This document shows positions 52,893-63,950 of a stretch of DNA of 64,000 bases, piece after piece. Location of the stretch: contig NC_068351.1 of the NCBI RefSeq assembly GCF_014633365.1, forward strand, positions 24,710,366-24,774,365, given 5' to 3'. This DNA comes from Diospyros lotus (Eukaryota; Streptophyta; Magnoliopsida; Ericales; Ebenaceae). Within the stretch, counting starts at the first letter, position 1; every line of letters starts with the position of its first letter. The position numbers were made by a program, and so were the translations under genes. The notes below the pieces were generated by a model that saw nothing but the letters and a program-made list of their open reading frames with translations, had not been told where the DNA came from and did not search any database.

Positions 52893-53602
52893 TATGTCAA
52901 ATGAAGCTACATAAGGTCAAATCATAAATTTTACAAGGCTCCAAAATGTGAACAAAGTGATAGGTGGCCTCATTTGAGGTTGGTTTCGGTGGGCACCATA
53001 TGAAGTCGGACTTAAAACTAACATATGGTTGGCTTAGCCTACTAAGAGGTTGGTTATTTTTTTTATACATTAATTAATAGTGATTTATAATTTTTTCAAT
53101 ATTTATTGGACATGAAATTATCTTTTACGAACTTGCAGCGATGCTTTATCTCCTTTAAGCATATACTCTGGTATTAACTGTTTTATTCTAATTAAAATTT
53201 GTCTCTTTCTTTTTTTTTTTTAACAAAATTATTTAAATTTCTCTTTTTTTTTTTTACAAAATTATTAAAATTTGTCTTGACCTTGGATATATATGAGAAG
53301 AGTATCGATAGTCAGTATAAAACAAAAGATAATTATTTAATCAATGTTAACAAACTTAATTTTTATTTTCTTGGTTCCCCTTCTGTAAGCGGCGTTCCTC
53401 TCATTCCGGCGAGCCAATGCCGGAGATGGCGAAGAACAAGAAAGACGGTTGATGAAGAAGAATATGCCAGATACAAATGCAGAGTAACCAGAGGCCAATT
53501 TTATTTTGAAAAACAGTTCCGGTAACAAACGTCCCTAAACAGATCAATCATCATTTTATTTCCACCAAACCAACTTATCATCAATCTTAGAATATTTGCC
53601 GA
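52893..53602. other. AT-rich intergenic sequence
   Basis: Mostly AT-rich. A GC-richer piece at 53390-53525 is open on the plus strand but gives no recognisable protein. It includes a short MPEMAKNKKDG start that stops at once. Confidence 0.4.
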
Positions 53603-54397
53603 TCACCAAGTCTCGAACCCGCCGTCGACCTTGAGGTCGTGGCCAGACACGAATCTCGACTCGTCCGAAGCCAGAAAGAGCACCGCATCGGCGACATCTC
53701 CGGGCCTCAATGGCGTCCCTCTCAATGAAGTGTACGGCGCGAACATCTTCTCCAGCTCCTCCGCCTTCAACCCCATGAGATCACACGTCAGCGGCGTTGC
53801 CACCATGAACGGAGAAACACAGTTCACCCGAATCCCATGCTCGCCAAGCTGCTGGCTGGCTGCCCGGACCAGCGCCAGAACTGCGTGCTTCGACATGATG
53901 TAGTCCGTGTGCTTCCATCCGCCCTTGCTGGCCACCACGCTTGCCGTACACACTATACTACCCCTCACGAGCCGCTCCACCATGGCTCGCGCAGCGTGCT
54001 TCACGCACGCCGCGACGCCGCGAGCGTTCACCACCATGAGCCGGTCGAACTCGGCGAAGTCGAGCTCCAGCAAAGCCTGGTCGGAGGGGCTCGCGATGCC
54101 GGCGTTGCAGAATATGACGTCAAGCTGGCCGTAGGTCGTGACCGTCCACTCCACGGCGGCTTTGACCTGGTCCTCGTCGGTGACATCGCAGCGGCGGTAG
54201 GCGCATTGGCTTTGGCTTGAGCCGATGGCTTCGGCGAGCTTCTGGCCCTTGTCGTCCATGATGTCGGCGATGACCACCGCGCGAGCGCCGTGTATGGCGA
54301 AGAGGCGGACGGTGGTCTCGCCGATGCCGCTGGCTCCGCCAGTGACGAGGGCGACTTTCCCTTGGAGCTTTCCGACTGGCGGGATTGATTGAGCCAT
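53603..54397 (-). CDS. Short-chain dehydrogenase/reductase, SDR110C-type
   Basis: 264 codons, uninterrupted, usual family length. Rossmann cofactor motif TGGASGIG at residues 19-26. Asp45 at the end of the second strand suggests NAD(H) preference. DVTDED at 71-76 and CNAG at 97-100. The catalytic tetrad is Asn124, Ser153, Tyr166 and Lys170 (YIMSK), with Ser 13 residues before Tyr as expected. The VSPFMVATPL segment and the C-terminal SGHDLKVDGGF are typical of plant SDR110C enzymes (xanthoxin dehydrogenase/ABA2, momilactone A synthase, secoisolariciresinol and borneol dehydrogenase-like). It would oxidise a small secondary alcohol in the cytosol. The exact substrate cannot be read from sequence. 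High GC against AT-rich flanks marks a real gene. Many relatives have an intron near the N-terminus; this one has none, perhaps by retroposition or normal variation. Confidence 0.93.
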   Translation of the reverse strand: MAQSIPPVGKLQGKVALVTGGASGIGETTVRLFAIHGARAVVIADIMDDKGQKLAEAIGSSQSQCAYRRCDVTDEDQVKAAVEWTVTTYGQLDVIFCNAGIASPSDQALLELDFAEFDRLMVVNARGVAACVKHAARAMVERLVRGSIVCTASVVASKGGWKHTDYIMSKHAVLALVRAASQQLGEHGIRVNCVSPFMVATPLTCDLMGLKAEELEKMFAPYTSLRGTPLRPGDVADAVLFLASDESRFVSGHDLKVDGGFETW

Positions 54398-54469
54398 GCA
54401 ATGTGGATCTGGTCCAGAAAGACCACAATGACAAAGAAGGAGATGGGATCAGTGATTCGGTGAATAGCC

Positions 54470-54476
54470 ATATATA
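54470..54476 (-). promoter_or_regulatory. Candidate TATA box of the dehydrogenase gene
   Basis: The minus strand reads GTATTATATATGGC, about 75 bp upstream of the ATG at 54397. Spacing is suitable for a short leader. Confidence 0.5.
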
Positions 54477-54479
54477 ATA

Positions 54480-55479
54480 CTAAATAGAAACGTTAAAAAA
54501 TTGGCCATTTCCGGTGGGAGCGGCGACCTCGCCGCGCCGCTGCTTCCCTTTTCTTTTTCTATACTATTAAGAGGTAAACGCCTCAGGGGTGAGCCGGAGC
54601 CATGCTCATCGTTTGTAGAATCCATTCGTCCCCAGAACCAAGACTTTGACTTCATTTCTAGCTTTCTAGAAATGATCACCATGGGCGTGGTTGCGTACCG
54701 TTTTATAAGAAAGATGGCTTTTAGGCCTTTCTTAACGGAACATCTAAAATTTTAAAATTATCTAAAGTTGACAACGGATATATTATTGAATAATATAAAA
54801 AAAATTAAAAATATTATTTTTTAATAAAAATAAATTATAAATTAATGTTTAATTGATAAAAATTTTACTATTAAATGTTGATAAGTTATATAAATTTTTT
54901 TAAAAAATATATTAATACAAAACTTTATATTTAAATTTAAATTTAATTTATAAAAATATTAAATAAAAATATTGAAATATATATATATATATATAGAAAG
55001 AAGGTTAAGGAATGGTGACGACAATTGCAATTGAGATAAAGTCAACAATGGCAATGATGTGGTGACGACACAAATTAAGATGGAAAAGGCGATGATGATG
55101 GGGATGGGATGGGATTGGTAGCAGAAGAGATGGAGACGATGATGAGAAGTAGATGAAAGGAGGTAGAGAGAGTTTTGTAATGTTTTATAATAGTAGTTGA
55201 AGGATAAAATTATAAGATACTTGGTCAACTAAATAAGCTATGAATAGTATTTCGAAAAAAAAAAAAGTAGAGGAATTTTTTTCTAAAATGCTATCAAAAA
55301 GCGTTTAAAATTGATAGTGTTTAAATTTTTTAATTTTTAATAAACACGTAAGTAAATAAGTCATATAACATTTAACTTTCGCTGATAGCTTGCGGTCAAA
55401 TCACTTAGCCAAACACCCTCTATATCTATAATCATAATTTTTTCATTCTTTTTCCATTATTATTTTTAATTACTACTAG
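54480..55479. other. Upstream region, partly GC-rich then AT-rich
   Basis: 54490-54720 is GC-richer with no recognisable protein. 54720-55479 is AT-rich with an (AT)n run (54975-54995). It ends in TTAGCCAAACACCCTCTATA (55407-55426), typical of the right end of a MITE, but no matching left end was found. Confidence 0.35.
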
Positions 55480-56360
55480 TGTTATACATATTTTTCGCAC
55501 TACTCCTTATGGGTTAAACTCGACTCGACTGGCCAGCTAAATCGCCTAAAGCCCAATAGGCCCTAAGCCGAGTCCGTCGAAGCAAGCTTGCGCATCGCTA
55601 AAACCCAAGCTAAGATCGTGGGACCAATCAGGCTTTAAATAAGTTTCCAGTGATATTTCTAGCGAGCTCCGAAGTGACGCTTCTTATTCACTAATCTAGC
55701 TAAGTGCACTTCTAGTGAGGCTCCTAGCTCCCTGACCGAACTATTTAGCTCGCATGACAAGGAGACCACGGAATAACCAAAGAGTAGCGATGGAATGTGT
55801 GTTATTCTGAATAGGCCGTTCAGGCTCAATTTGGCTCCATCCTCTTAACCCACTTCTTGGCCCATGCCAGTCCTATCCTGGCCTTATACCAGCCTGCAAG
55901 TAGCATCATTGTAGCCGTATTTGGATATTCATACGCCTACCTTAAATCTCATCCTCATTTATGGCGGATCCCATCCTCATTTATGACGGATCTCATCCTC
56001 ATTAATGAAGGTCTTGTCGGCACCATTCCACCATCTGGGTACCTCCGCGGTCACTGAATATTCGATCCCATCACCTGCAGACTCACAATGCATGTGCACA
56101 AGAGGACATCTCCTTATCCTATATCAGTAAGCTCTTTCCAGAGCCAAGGGAGGCTTTCTTTTCTACTGACCTATTGATACGCTTCATCTTTCCTACTCCC
56201 TTACTTGAACGTCGGAGTAATTACAGGGGGCCAACTGGCCGGGGCAACATAGATGAAGCCATACAACACTCCTCGACGTGTCTTTTCCTTTCTCTCATTC
56301 CTTATTCAATTGATCATTACGGACCAACAAATCATGATCGATCAATTCTAAACGTCGACA
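55480..56360 (+). repeat. 5' LTR of the third Tat copy
   Basis: About 881 bp, TGTTATACATATTTTTC to TCTAAACGTCGACA, directly followed by TTTTGGCACTAGAGG. The left boundary is inferred from the TGTTATA start shared with the element at 44154. Confidence 0.65.
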
Positions 56361-58184
56361 TTTTGGCACTAGAGGAATGGGCCGCTCTGATTAGTATCAA
56401 TGTAAAGAGTGAGAAACACAAGAAGTTATGAAGTGATGACCAATCAACCTACAAACCATGCTCATTAAATGCCGGAAGTTCCACTAGTCAGGGGCACGAT
56501 CGCAACCACTTCAGTTGCTTCTGTATCCCTACTGGCCGGAGTCACCTCTAGCATCCCCGCATGGGTCCCCTGCCAATCTGTGGCCCCTGCCCCCGGGTTA
56601 TAGGCGGTGTAAGCCTGACAACAACGTCAATAGGCATTGGAGAGTACGGTCGTGCAACTAGATGATGCGGTTAAGGCACCGGCCCAAATATAGGTCCAAG
56701 TAGCCCAAATACAGGCGGAGGTCATGCCATCCGTAAATGCCCCCCAGCCCTCAAGTGGGAGACTTTTTCCAGATGAAAGAGAAGCTAGACGAGCTAGATC
56801 GTGTGTTCCTCATATTTGCACTCTCGAAGATCAAAAGAACGGCGATGCTATGATAACGAACTACACATGCACCCCACTGACCGGAGGATAAGGGTGAATC
56901 CTTATGGAAATCGGCGACGCGGAGATCCGCGCCCAGGGAATAGCTCGGTCAGAATCAGCTAGAGTCGCGCCACCCACCATAACTCGCTGGATTGTGACAA
57001 CAAGAGGCAATCTCTCTAGTGAGATCGCTATTCGGTAGAAGAAGAGACTACAAGGGAGAACCGATCTCTCATTGGACGATCTATGGATTAGGACCCTCCA
57101 GTGGAGGAACTACTGCGGAGAATCCAGCAGTTGGTGGCAAGACATGGAGCACATGACCAGAAGGAAGGTCGCGAAGAGAGAACCCCATTCTCTAGGGAAA
57201 TCAAGCTGGAGCCTTTTCCCCGCAGATTTAAGATCCCCAGCATCCCTCAGTATAATGAAGATGGTGACCCTATAACCACCTGGATGCTTTTAACGTCCAG
57301 ATGAACCTACAAACTTCTAGCTCATTGGCAAAGTGCTAAGCCTTCTCTGCAACCCTGGGAGACTTACCTTGGGCCTGGTTAACAGGTCTCCATCCTTGTA
57401 GTACAGATCACTCCGGAGGCAGATTGCCCCAACATGTCACCTCACTACGGTGTTCCAGCGATTCTGCAAATCCTTAAAAGATTAAATAGAAAGGTTCAGA
57501 TGTGAGGTAAATATTATGGAAAGCCTATCGAACGAGAGCATCTTGACCGCAATATCCGCTGGACTTCGGAAGGATATGAAGCTCTACCAGAGCATCTATA
57601 AGTCCCCCGTAGGGGACCTAGGCGAATTCTATGAGCGAGCTGTGTAACACTCCGTCTCGCCAGGCGTGTCATTATAAGGGTATTCCCGGGATTTCTTTTT
57701 TTTTTCTCTTTAAGTTAAACACGCGCGGTATTTCAAGAAGAATCTTCACATGCAGAAACAAAACCCCGCGAACCCCAGTCTTGCCCGTTTAACTATCAAG
57801 ATCAATAATCTTAAACTAAACGAGTCTTAATACAACGCAGCGGATACACTAATACCAAAACACCATTGTATTTTCATAGCAAAATACTTAATACATATCA
57901 AATGATAAAATCGCTATTATACAACTGTTCATTTACAACCTGAAATACATACTAAAGCCTCCAAACGTTACAACGACTAACAAACTAAGCACCATTGGCC
58001 CTCAACCGGCCACATCCTTGCCTTCGCAGCAGTCCCTGGCTGGAACATTAAACGTTCCAGGGGCATAGCCCAGATTAGATGATAAACATCTAAGTGACGG
58101 TATAGAAACAGATTATACAATGCATGAGAGACACACGAGCATGGCATATTCAGACAAGCGGCAACATGCAAAACATGTCTAACT

Positions 58185-58355
58185 TGAGAAACTCCCTTGA
58201 CATACTTAATCCCTCGAATGCCCCACTGTAACACCCGTTCACCTGGTCTAATGTTAATCCCTCGAGTGCACCGTCGTGACACCCGTTCACCTGGTTTAAC
58301 ATTGTTCCCTCGAGTGCCCCAGTGTGACACCCGTTCACCTGGATTAACATTGTCC
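58185..58355. repeat. 48-bp tandem repeat inside the solo LTR
   Basis: GACACCCGTTCACCTGG recurs at 58231, 58279 and 58327, exactly 48 bp apart, with ATTAACATTGTTCCCTCGAG-like spacers. Confidence 0.85.
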
Positions 58356-58547
58356 CTTTCTCAAGTAGACCCCAACCCATCCAACACAGAAAACAACATT
58401 GACACGAATATCAATACCCCGATGATATGAAAATCACACGCCATGCACCGACTCTTTTGTAAATAAAAACAGTTGATGTAATATATCACATGTACAATAT
58501 GCAAATGATGACATAAATACATAAATGAAATGCTTTTGCAATACAAC

Positions 58548-58632
58548 CCAAGTTCCGGAGGGTAAAATCGCTCACTAGAACTGGTCCCATATGCGTGTAA
58601 CCTAAGTTCCGAAGGGTAACACCGCCCACCTG
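58548..58632. repeat. Short direct repeat inside the solo LTR
   Basis: CCCAAGTTCCGGAGGGTAAA near 58547 and CCTAAGTTCCGAAGGGTAAC near 58601, each followed by a CGC(T/C)CAC word. Confidence 0.7.
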
Positions 58633-60814
58633 AACCCACTACACACCTTCCAACATGTTTTCAAGATAAGGTAAAGATAGGATCAGACCACTCACCTCGA
58701 ATGTATTCGGATCGCCTCGATCCTCGTGCACGGCCTCGATTTACGTGCCAAACCCCAAATACTTGAACTTGTGCTCAACCTCCAGCCAAGATACTTCCTA
58801 AATATCATATTTAATTGAGGAAGCATTAAAATCCATTTTCCTCAATTTTCCTTAATTTTCTTTATTTTCTCCCAATTTTCTCCTTGATAATTCCAAAATA
58901 ATTATTTCCTCAAACATTTTCCAAAATGTTTTAACATGATAAATCCTCAAATAAATTAACAAAAATACTGGAAGAGGAAATACCCAAAATTCCCATTTCA
59001 CGCGCCCTCACGCGCCTGGCGCGTGGGTGAGTGTGGAGACTGGCGCGTGACTGCACGCGCCACCTTCTTCCTCGTTGAACCGGTCTCCGGCAGTTGCTCC
59101 GATGGCCGAAATAAGGGCACCCCCTTGAAGCCCTTTGCAAGTCGATTCCAACGGCACCAATTTCAGGCCGAAAGACCACCGAAAGGTGGCCCAAACGACC
59201 AGTTGCAGGTGGCTCGCGACGGTCCGCCTAGGGTTTTCCGGCCATTCTCGAACCAGCTTCAAATGAACACTAAACCATGCCAAATTCTCCAGATTGTCTC
59301 CCATTCTCACAAGGATCAAAAGCCCCCTAACCACTCGCCTCGATTCATCCTCATTCATGAGTAATTTGAGTGTCAAATTTTGGCCAAAAACCTAGATATA
59401 TATAGGCGATTTTCGGCCGTTTTTCATCCAATCAGAGGCCAAGGCTTGGCCCCCAAGCATCCCTCGACCATATGCGACCTTCCCCAGGTCTGCCTCGGCT
59501 GTCCCATCCCTAGAAACAGCCCCCATGTGCGACGGATTGCGGCGGCCGAAATCTTTCTTGCGTTCACACTGTGCAGCTTTTGTTAAATTGTAGTTTAACC
59601 CCCTTGCTTATTTCTTTGTCATTTCAGCCCTTTTCCTTGTGCCCCTAAACTATCCAAACATACCACTAAGTCCCATAAGTTTAGTACATCTCATTTGACC
59701 CTCGAACTTCTGAAAAATTACCGTTTTGACCTCCCTCGGGCAAAATTAGAAAATTGCACTTAAGCCCGACTAGTCGTTTTGACCTTAAATCCATTTGATT
59801 TAACCCAAAATTGCTTAAGGATTGTTTTACACGTTAAATACTAGTCCTTGACACGCTCCGTTGACCTTCTGGATGTTTCCTACGTCGATTCGGTTTTCTC
59901 AGCCCGGTCGACAACTGTACCGAAAACTGTTCCTGATCCCACTTCTTTCATCACTAAAAATCATACTTCGAATCACTTGTCGATACTGTACAATTATCTT
60001 TATCTATCTAAGGTCCGGGTTACTCCCTCCGACTGATTTGATCGTCTAAAACTGCGTTAATGTGCCATATAGCCTTATTCTTTTGCTAATTCCAGTTATA
60101 CCCTTCCTTAAAAATCATTTATACTCTTAATAACTTCCTGGGTATTACAAGCTGCGAATGAGGTCAAATGGAATGAAACTTTTGGTTTGAAATAGCTAGG
60201 CAACCAAAAAGATAGAGCAGAAGGCACCAACCAGAACAAGAAGCAGAGAGACAATGACAACAATCATAAGGGAGACTACGGCCGAAGTTCTAATGATCAG
60301 GTCATTAAGAAAGCAAGGAGCTAACGACCTCCGCGCTAAGGTCGATATGAGAATTATAGTGTCCTATCTGACGCTCAAGATAGGATTTTCGCCACTGAGA
60401 GAAATAAGGAAGACTTTCGGAGGCCAAACCCCATAAGGACCTATAAATTCATAAACAAAGATAAGTTTTGCGCCTACCATAATGAGGCGGGACACAACAC
60501 TTCTGAGTATTGGGCATTAAAAGACGCGATTGAAGATTTAATCAGGAAGGGTCGATTGCGTGATTATGTGGTGTGGCCAAGAGAGCAACAACCCTAGCAA
60601 AAAACTCAACCAGGTCTTTATCAAGCTCCCGAGCCGGACTGAACACCCGCGGTAAGAACTATTTCTACCATTCATAGAGGGCCTTATATCGCAGGGACTT
60701 CTAATAGATCCCATGAATGCTACATTCGAGAGGTCGGTCACCTTTTGCTCGCCGGATATGGCTGACGAGAAGGACCATCCAAGAAAGCCAGGGTGGCCTC
60801 AGACAATGTTGTTT

Positions 60815-61470
60815 TTACCGAGAAACCCAGTTCACTAGTGAATAGTTCATATAGTTCTACAAATCATTGGGGATCCAGAAGAGCTTCACGGCCGTGGACC
60901 ACCCCCAAGCCAACAAACAAGTTAAGGCCATTAACAAAATAATTAACCAGATATTGAAGACAAAGTTGGAGGCCAGAAATGGAGCCTGAGTGGACGAGCT
61001 GGAAATAATGCTCTAGGTCTATCGAACCACAGCTCATATCGCTACAGGAGAAACTCCTTTCTCTATGGTTTATGGGTCTAAGACAATGATCCCAATGGAG
61101 AATGAAGTGATTAGTCAGCGAAGAGCCATCTTCGACCCTGAGAACAATGATCAGTTATTGGCCACAAACCTTGATTTACTTGAGGAAACACGAGAACTAG
61201 CTCGTATGAGGGTAGTAGCCTATCAACAGCGGGTGGCAAGGTATTACAATCGGAGGATTCGAGTTCGGTGCTACAATGTTGGTGACCTTGTGCTCTACTT
61301 TGTTCTCCCTGGAGCTCGCAAGACCAGCGACAGGACACTAGGCCCGAACTGGGAAGGCCCTTATATTATCAAAGAAAACCCCAGCAATGAAGCATATCAC
61401 TTAGCGGGCATGGGTGGAGCTATTCTCCCATGAGCTTAGAATGCGGAGCATCTCAGACCGTATTTTCGAT
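60815..61470 (+). pseudogene. Integrase second half of the third Tat copy
   Basis: ETQFTSE (60822-60842) sits directly against the upstream linker VVFT. Then SLGIQKSFTAVDHPQANKQV, NKIINQILKTKLEARNGA and the GPY/F module LGPNWEGPYIIKENPSNEAY, ending near 61470 with a stop matching the first Tat copy. Stops at 60842-60844, 60986-60988 and elsewhere. Segment 61065-61433 is still open. Confidence 0.82.
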
Positions 61471-62680
61471 AAGCAAACACCCTTTATTCGTGTGATATTA
61501 ATTGATGTCTTATTTTCACTGACATTACTTTGTTGATGAATTGAACATATGACTTGTGTGATATTAATATATCTTGTTTACTGTCGAATCTTATTGCATT
61601 CATACTTTGTTTGCTAAAAATAAGAGGTGGGAAATAATCCGGGGTATGAGGGCTATCGTTTGCGAGTTGGGGCCCATTCAACTTGGACTATGCGCCATGA
61701 TTTGAGGCTTATCTAAGCATTCACCTTAGTCCTTGCCCTAGGCCGTGGTTTGCAAGCTGAGAACCATTCCTCTTGACTTAATGTCATGGTTTGGCACCTA
61801 CTGAGCAACCACTTCCATTTTATAAGTCAAACGTTCACTAGCTAGAGTCCTTTCATCTCGACTTAAGTCATGATCTGCGACCTACCTAGGTGTTCCCCCT
61901 TGATTAACCAAACTTGTGAAAAAACCATGGTATGTTAGCTTGTGTTAGCCTATGATCCTCCTAGACATATAGCTTGGTAATACAAGACAATCAAAAGCAA
62001 GCCATGGTATATAGGACGATCTAACTGGACATGCATCATGGCAGGCTTCTCATTATGACTTATATGATATTTCGTTGAGACGTGTTATCTAAGAGTTGTC
62101 TTAATTAGCCTAAAGCATGGTTATTACGCTTATTACTAATGACTGATAAACTCATAATTTTATAATTTTATTCTCTTAACATTTAGTTTATTTAGCATGT
62201 TTTAGGTCTTATAGTGCTTGTTTATAATAATATTTTATATATAAGACATTAGTGGCAAAGTTTGATAAATTATGTTTTAAAAAATAAAAAAATAAATAAA
62301 AAATAAAAATAGAAAAATAAAAATAAAAATAAATCTCACACATTTATTATTATTTTCTTACATGTGTTTATATGAATTTTATTTATTAATTTTATAGGAA
62401 AGATAATGAAGAATTAGAGCAAAAGTGAAGCAGTGAGCCATGCATGGAATTAGAGTTGAAATTGGAATTAAATCGAAGATTAAATATAATACTTTAATCA
62501 AGGGCTCACATGTGCAATTGAAGTTAAAATTTAAAATTGAAGCCCATGAAAGTGTGACGTTGAAGGTACAATTGAAAGCAACAATATTATAATAAATTGA
62601 GAGTCCAAGTCCAATTTAATGAAAGGCCCAATAAATCACGTGCAATTGGAGGAAGAAATTGAAATGGGCCATGAAAATTG
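61471..62680. repeat. Post-pol repeats of the third Tat copy, then AT-rich sequence
   Basis: GTTTGCGAGTTGGGGCCCAT (61658), GGTTTGCAAGCTGAGAACCA (61746) and CCATGGTATGTTAGCTTGTG (61925) repeat the theme of 27680-28170. From about 62050 the sequence is AT-rich, including an A-rich run (62277-62335). No gene. Confidence 0.65.
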
Positions 62681-63060
62681 GAGGGTGGCATGTGCATGAA
62701 TTTATATATTATTATATAGAAGGCCATGCCATATAACATTAAATAATAAAAGGCTTGAAGCGTTATTTGAAGCCCAGAGGGTGGCATGTGCATGCATTTA
62801 TATATTATTATATAGAAGGCCATGCCATTTAACATTAAATAATAAAAGGCTTGAAGCGTCATTTGAAGCCCAGAGGGTGGCATGTGCATGCATTTATATA
62901 TTATTATATAAAAGGCCATGCCATATAACATTAAATAATAAAAGACTTGAAACGACATTTGAAGCCAGAGGGTGGCATGTGCATGCATTTATATATTATT
63001 ATATAGAAGGCCATGCCATATAATATTAAATAATAAAAGACTTGAAACAACATTTGAATA
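62681..63060. repeat. Tandem repeat, 96-bp unit, four copies
   Basis: Units begin GAGGGTGGCATGTGCATG at 62681, 62777, 62873 and 62968. Each contains an inverted pair, GGCATG and CATGCC, around an AT-rich loop (TTTATATATTATTATATA), so each could fold into a hairpin. Copies are about 95% alike, the last one base shorter. Confidence 0.93.
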
Positions 63061-63570
63061 AGGTTGGCAATGGTTCAATTTGATTTTGATTTTTATCAAA
63101 ATTATAACTAAACTAAACTTAAATTATTAAAACCAAAACCAAACCATTACCCATTTAGTTTTAAAAATTTAAAACCATAACCAAACCATTCTGTTTCGGT
63201 TTGATTTTAGTTTAACCATGATTTTTTTAGTTTAATCCATATCAACAAATAAAGACAAATAGCATTCATAAATTTTTTTGATTATTTTACAACAAACAAA
63301 GATAAATTTTAATAAAGTTACCTTATTTTTGCATAAAGTTACAAAACTTATTGGATATAAAATCACATTTTCAAACCTACAATTGTTAAAATCAATAAAT
63401 TAATATATGCATAATTAAATTATAATTTAAGCTAAAAAAAATTAGCTACGAAAGTTAATACCTTCATCAACAATATTAATATATTCTTCGTAAATTAATG
63501 CATATCCATCTGAAATAAATGAGCCAACTCCATCTAACAAAATTATAAATATAAAAAATAAATTAATATG
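63061..63570. other. AT-rich sequence with inverted AACCAAA/TTTGGTT words
   Basis: Contains AAAACCAAAACCAAACC (63139-63155) and CGGTTTGATTTTAGTTTAAC (63196-63215), loosely inverted. Possibly an old MITE. No gene. Confidence 0.35.
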
Positions 63571-63950
63571 AAGAGAGATGAGGCAGAGAGCGAGAGGCAG
63601 CGAGGGTGAGAGAGATCAAGGGTGAGCGAGAGCAAGAGGGGCCGACCCCTAGCGAGAACAAGAGAGATCTAGCGAGGGCGAGTGAGAGCAAGAGAGATGC
63701 AGAGAGAGAGGGCGATTGGCGAGCTTGCGCGGAGGAGCAAGAGAAATGAGGCAGAAAATGTGAGAGAGATTGAGGGCAAGCGAGAGCAAGGGCTGAGCCT
63801 TAGCAAGAGCAAGAGAGATCCAGCGAGGGCGAGCGAGAGCAAGAGACATGCAGAGAACAAGGACGAGGGCAGGCGGACGAGAGAGAGGCAACGAGGGTGA
63901 GAGAGAGTGAGAGTGAGGTTGAGAAAGGAAGGAGAAGAGAAGGGGAGAAG
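63570..63950. repeat. GA-rich degenerate repeat
   Basis: Purine-rich on the plus strand. Words such as GCGAGAGCAAGAG, GAGAGATCCAGCGAGGGCGA and GAGAGATGCAGAG repeat at irregular spacing (63640, 63667, 63800, 63820). The open frames here come from the low complexity. Confidence 0.75.

Larger units (their letters stand above)
57643..60149 (-). mobile_element. Solo LTR, 2.5 kb, inserted in Tat gag, with TSD
   Basis: Begins TGTAACACTCCGTC and ends CTGGGTATTACA on the plus strand, flanked by AGCTG at 57638-57642 and 60150-60154. Removing it rejoins the gag block YERA|ANEV. The minus-strand TATA region (CCTATATATATCTAG, complement of 59390-59404) and the following TTTTTGGCCAAAATTTGAC suggest it is transcribed on the minus strand. 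Size and ends resemble the solo LTR at 50103-52887, so both are probably gypsy LTRs of one type. Confidence 0.85.
56400..60760 (+). pseudogene. Gag of the third Tat copy, split by the solo LTR
   Basis: Recognisable blocks: QQRQ-stop-ALE near 56620, EELLRRIQQLVARHG and RRFKIPSIPQYNEDGDP (57101-57270), ESILTAISAGLRKDMKLYQS (57533-57595) and GEFYERA up to 57640. After the insertion the protein resumes with NEVKWNETFG (60155-60190), then KFCAYHNEAGHNTSEY, the zinc-finger-like motif with its last Cys changed to Tyr. Many stops and shifts. Confidence 0.82.
55480..62050 (+). mobile_element. Third Tat-lineage copy, pol-deleted and interrupted by a solo LTR
   Basis: 5' LTR 55480-56360, primer region TTTTGGCACTAGAGGAATGG, decayed gag, a 2.5-kb solo LTR insertion (57643-60149), gag end with zinc-finger-like motif, and a join near 60818 from the protease-upstream linker straight into the second half of integrase. 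The integrase C-terminus and post-pol repeats follow. I cannot find a 3' LTR before 64000; the similarity fades near 62050. Confidence 0.8.

Noticed and set aside
53424..53460. Possible gene start (MPEMAKNKKDG)
   Set aside because: Stops after 11 codons, with no donor site or continuation that I can support.
53837..54471. Long overlapping frames over the dehydrogenase
   Set aside because: GC-rich shadows of the SDR reading frame.
55395..55432. MITE right end (AGCCAAACACCCTC)
   Set aside because: No matching left terminal repeat or TSD found upstream, so no element is claimed.
62587..62988. 133-codon minus-strand frame with repeated residues
   Set aside because: Translation of the 96-bp tandem repeat (96 is a multiple of 3, so the frame stays open); not a gene.
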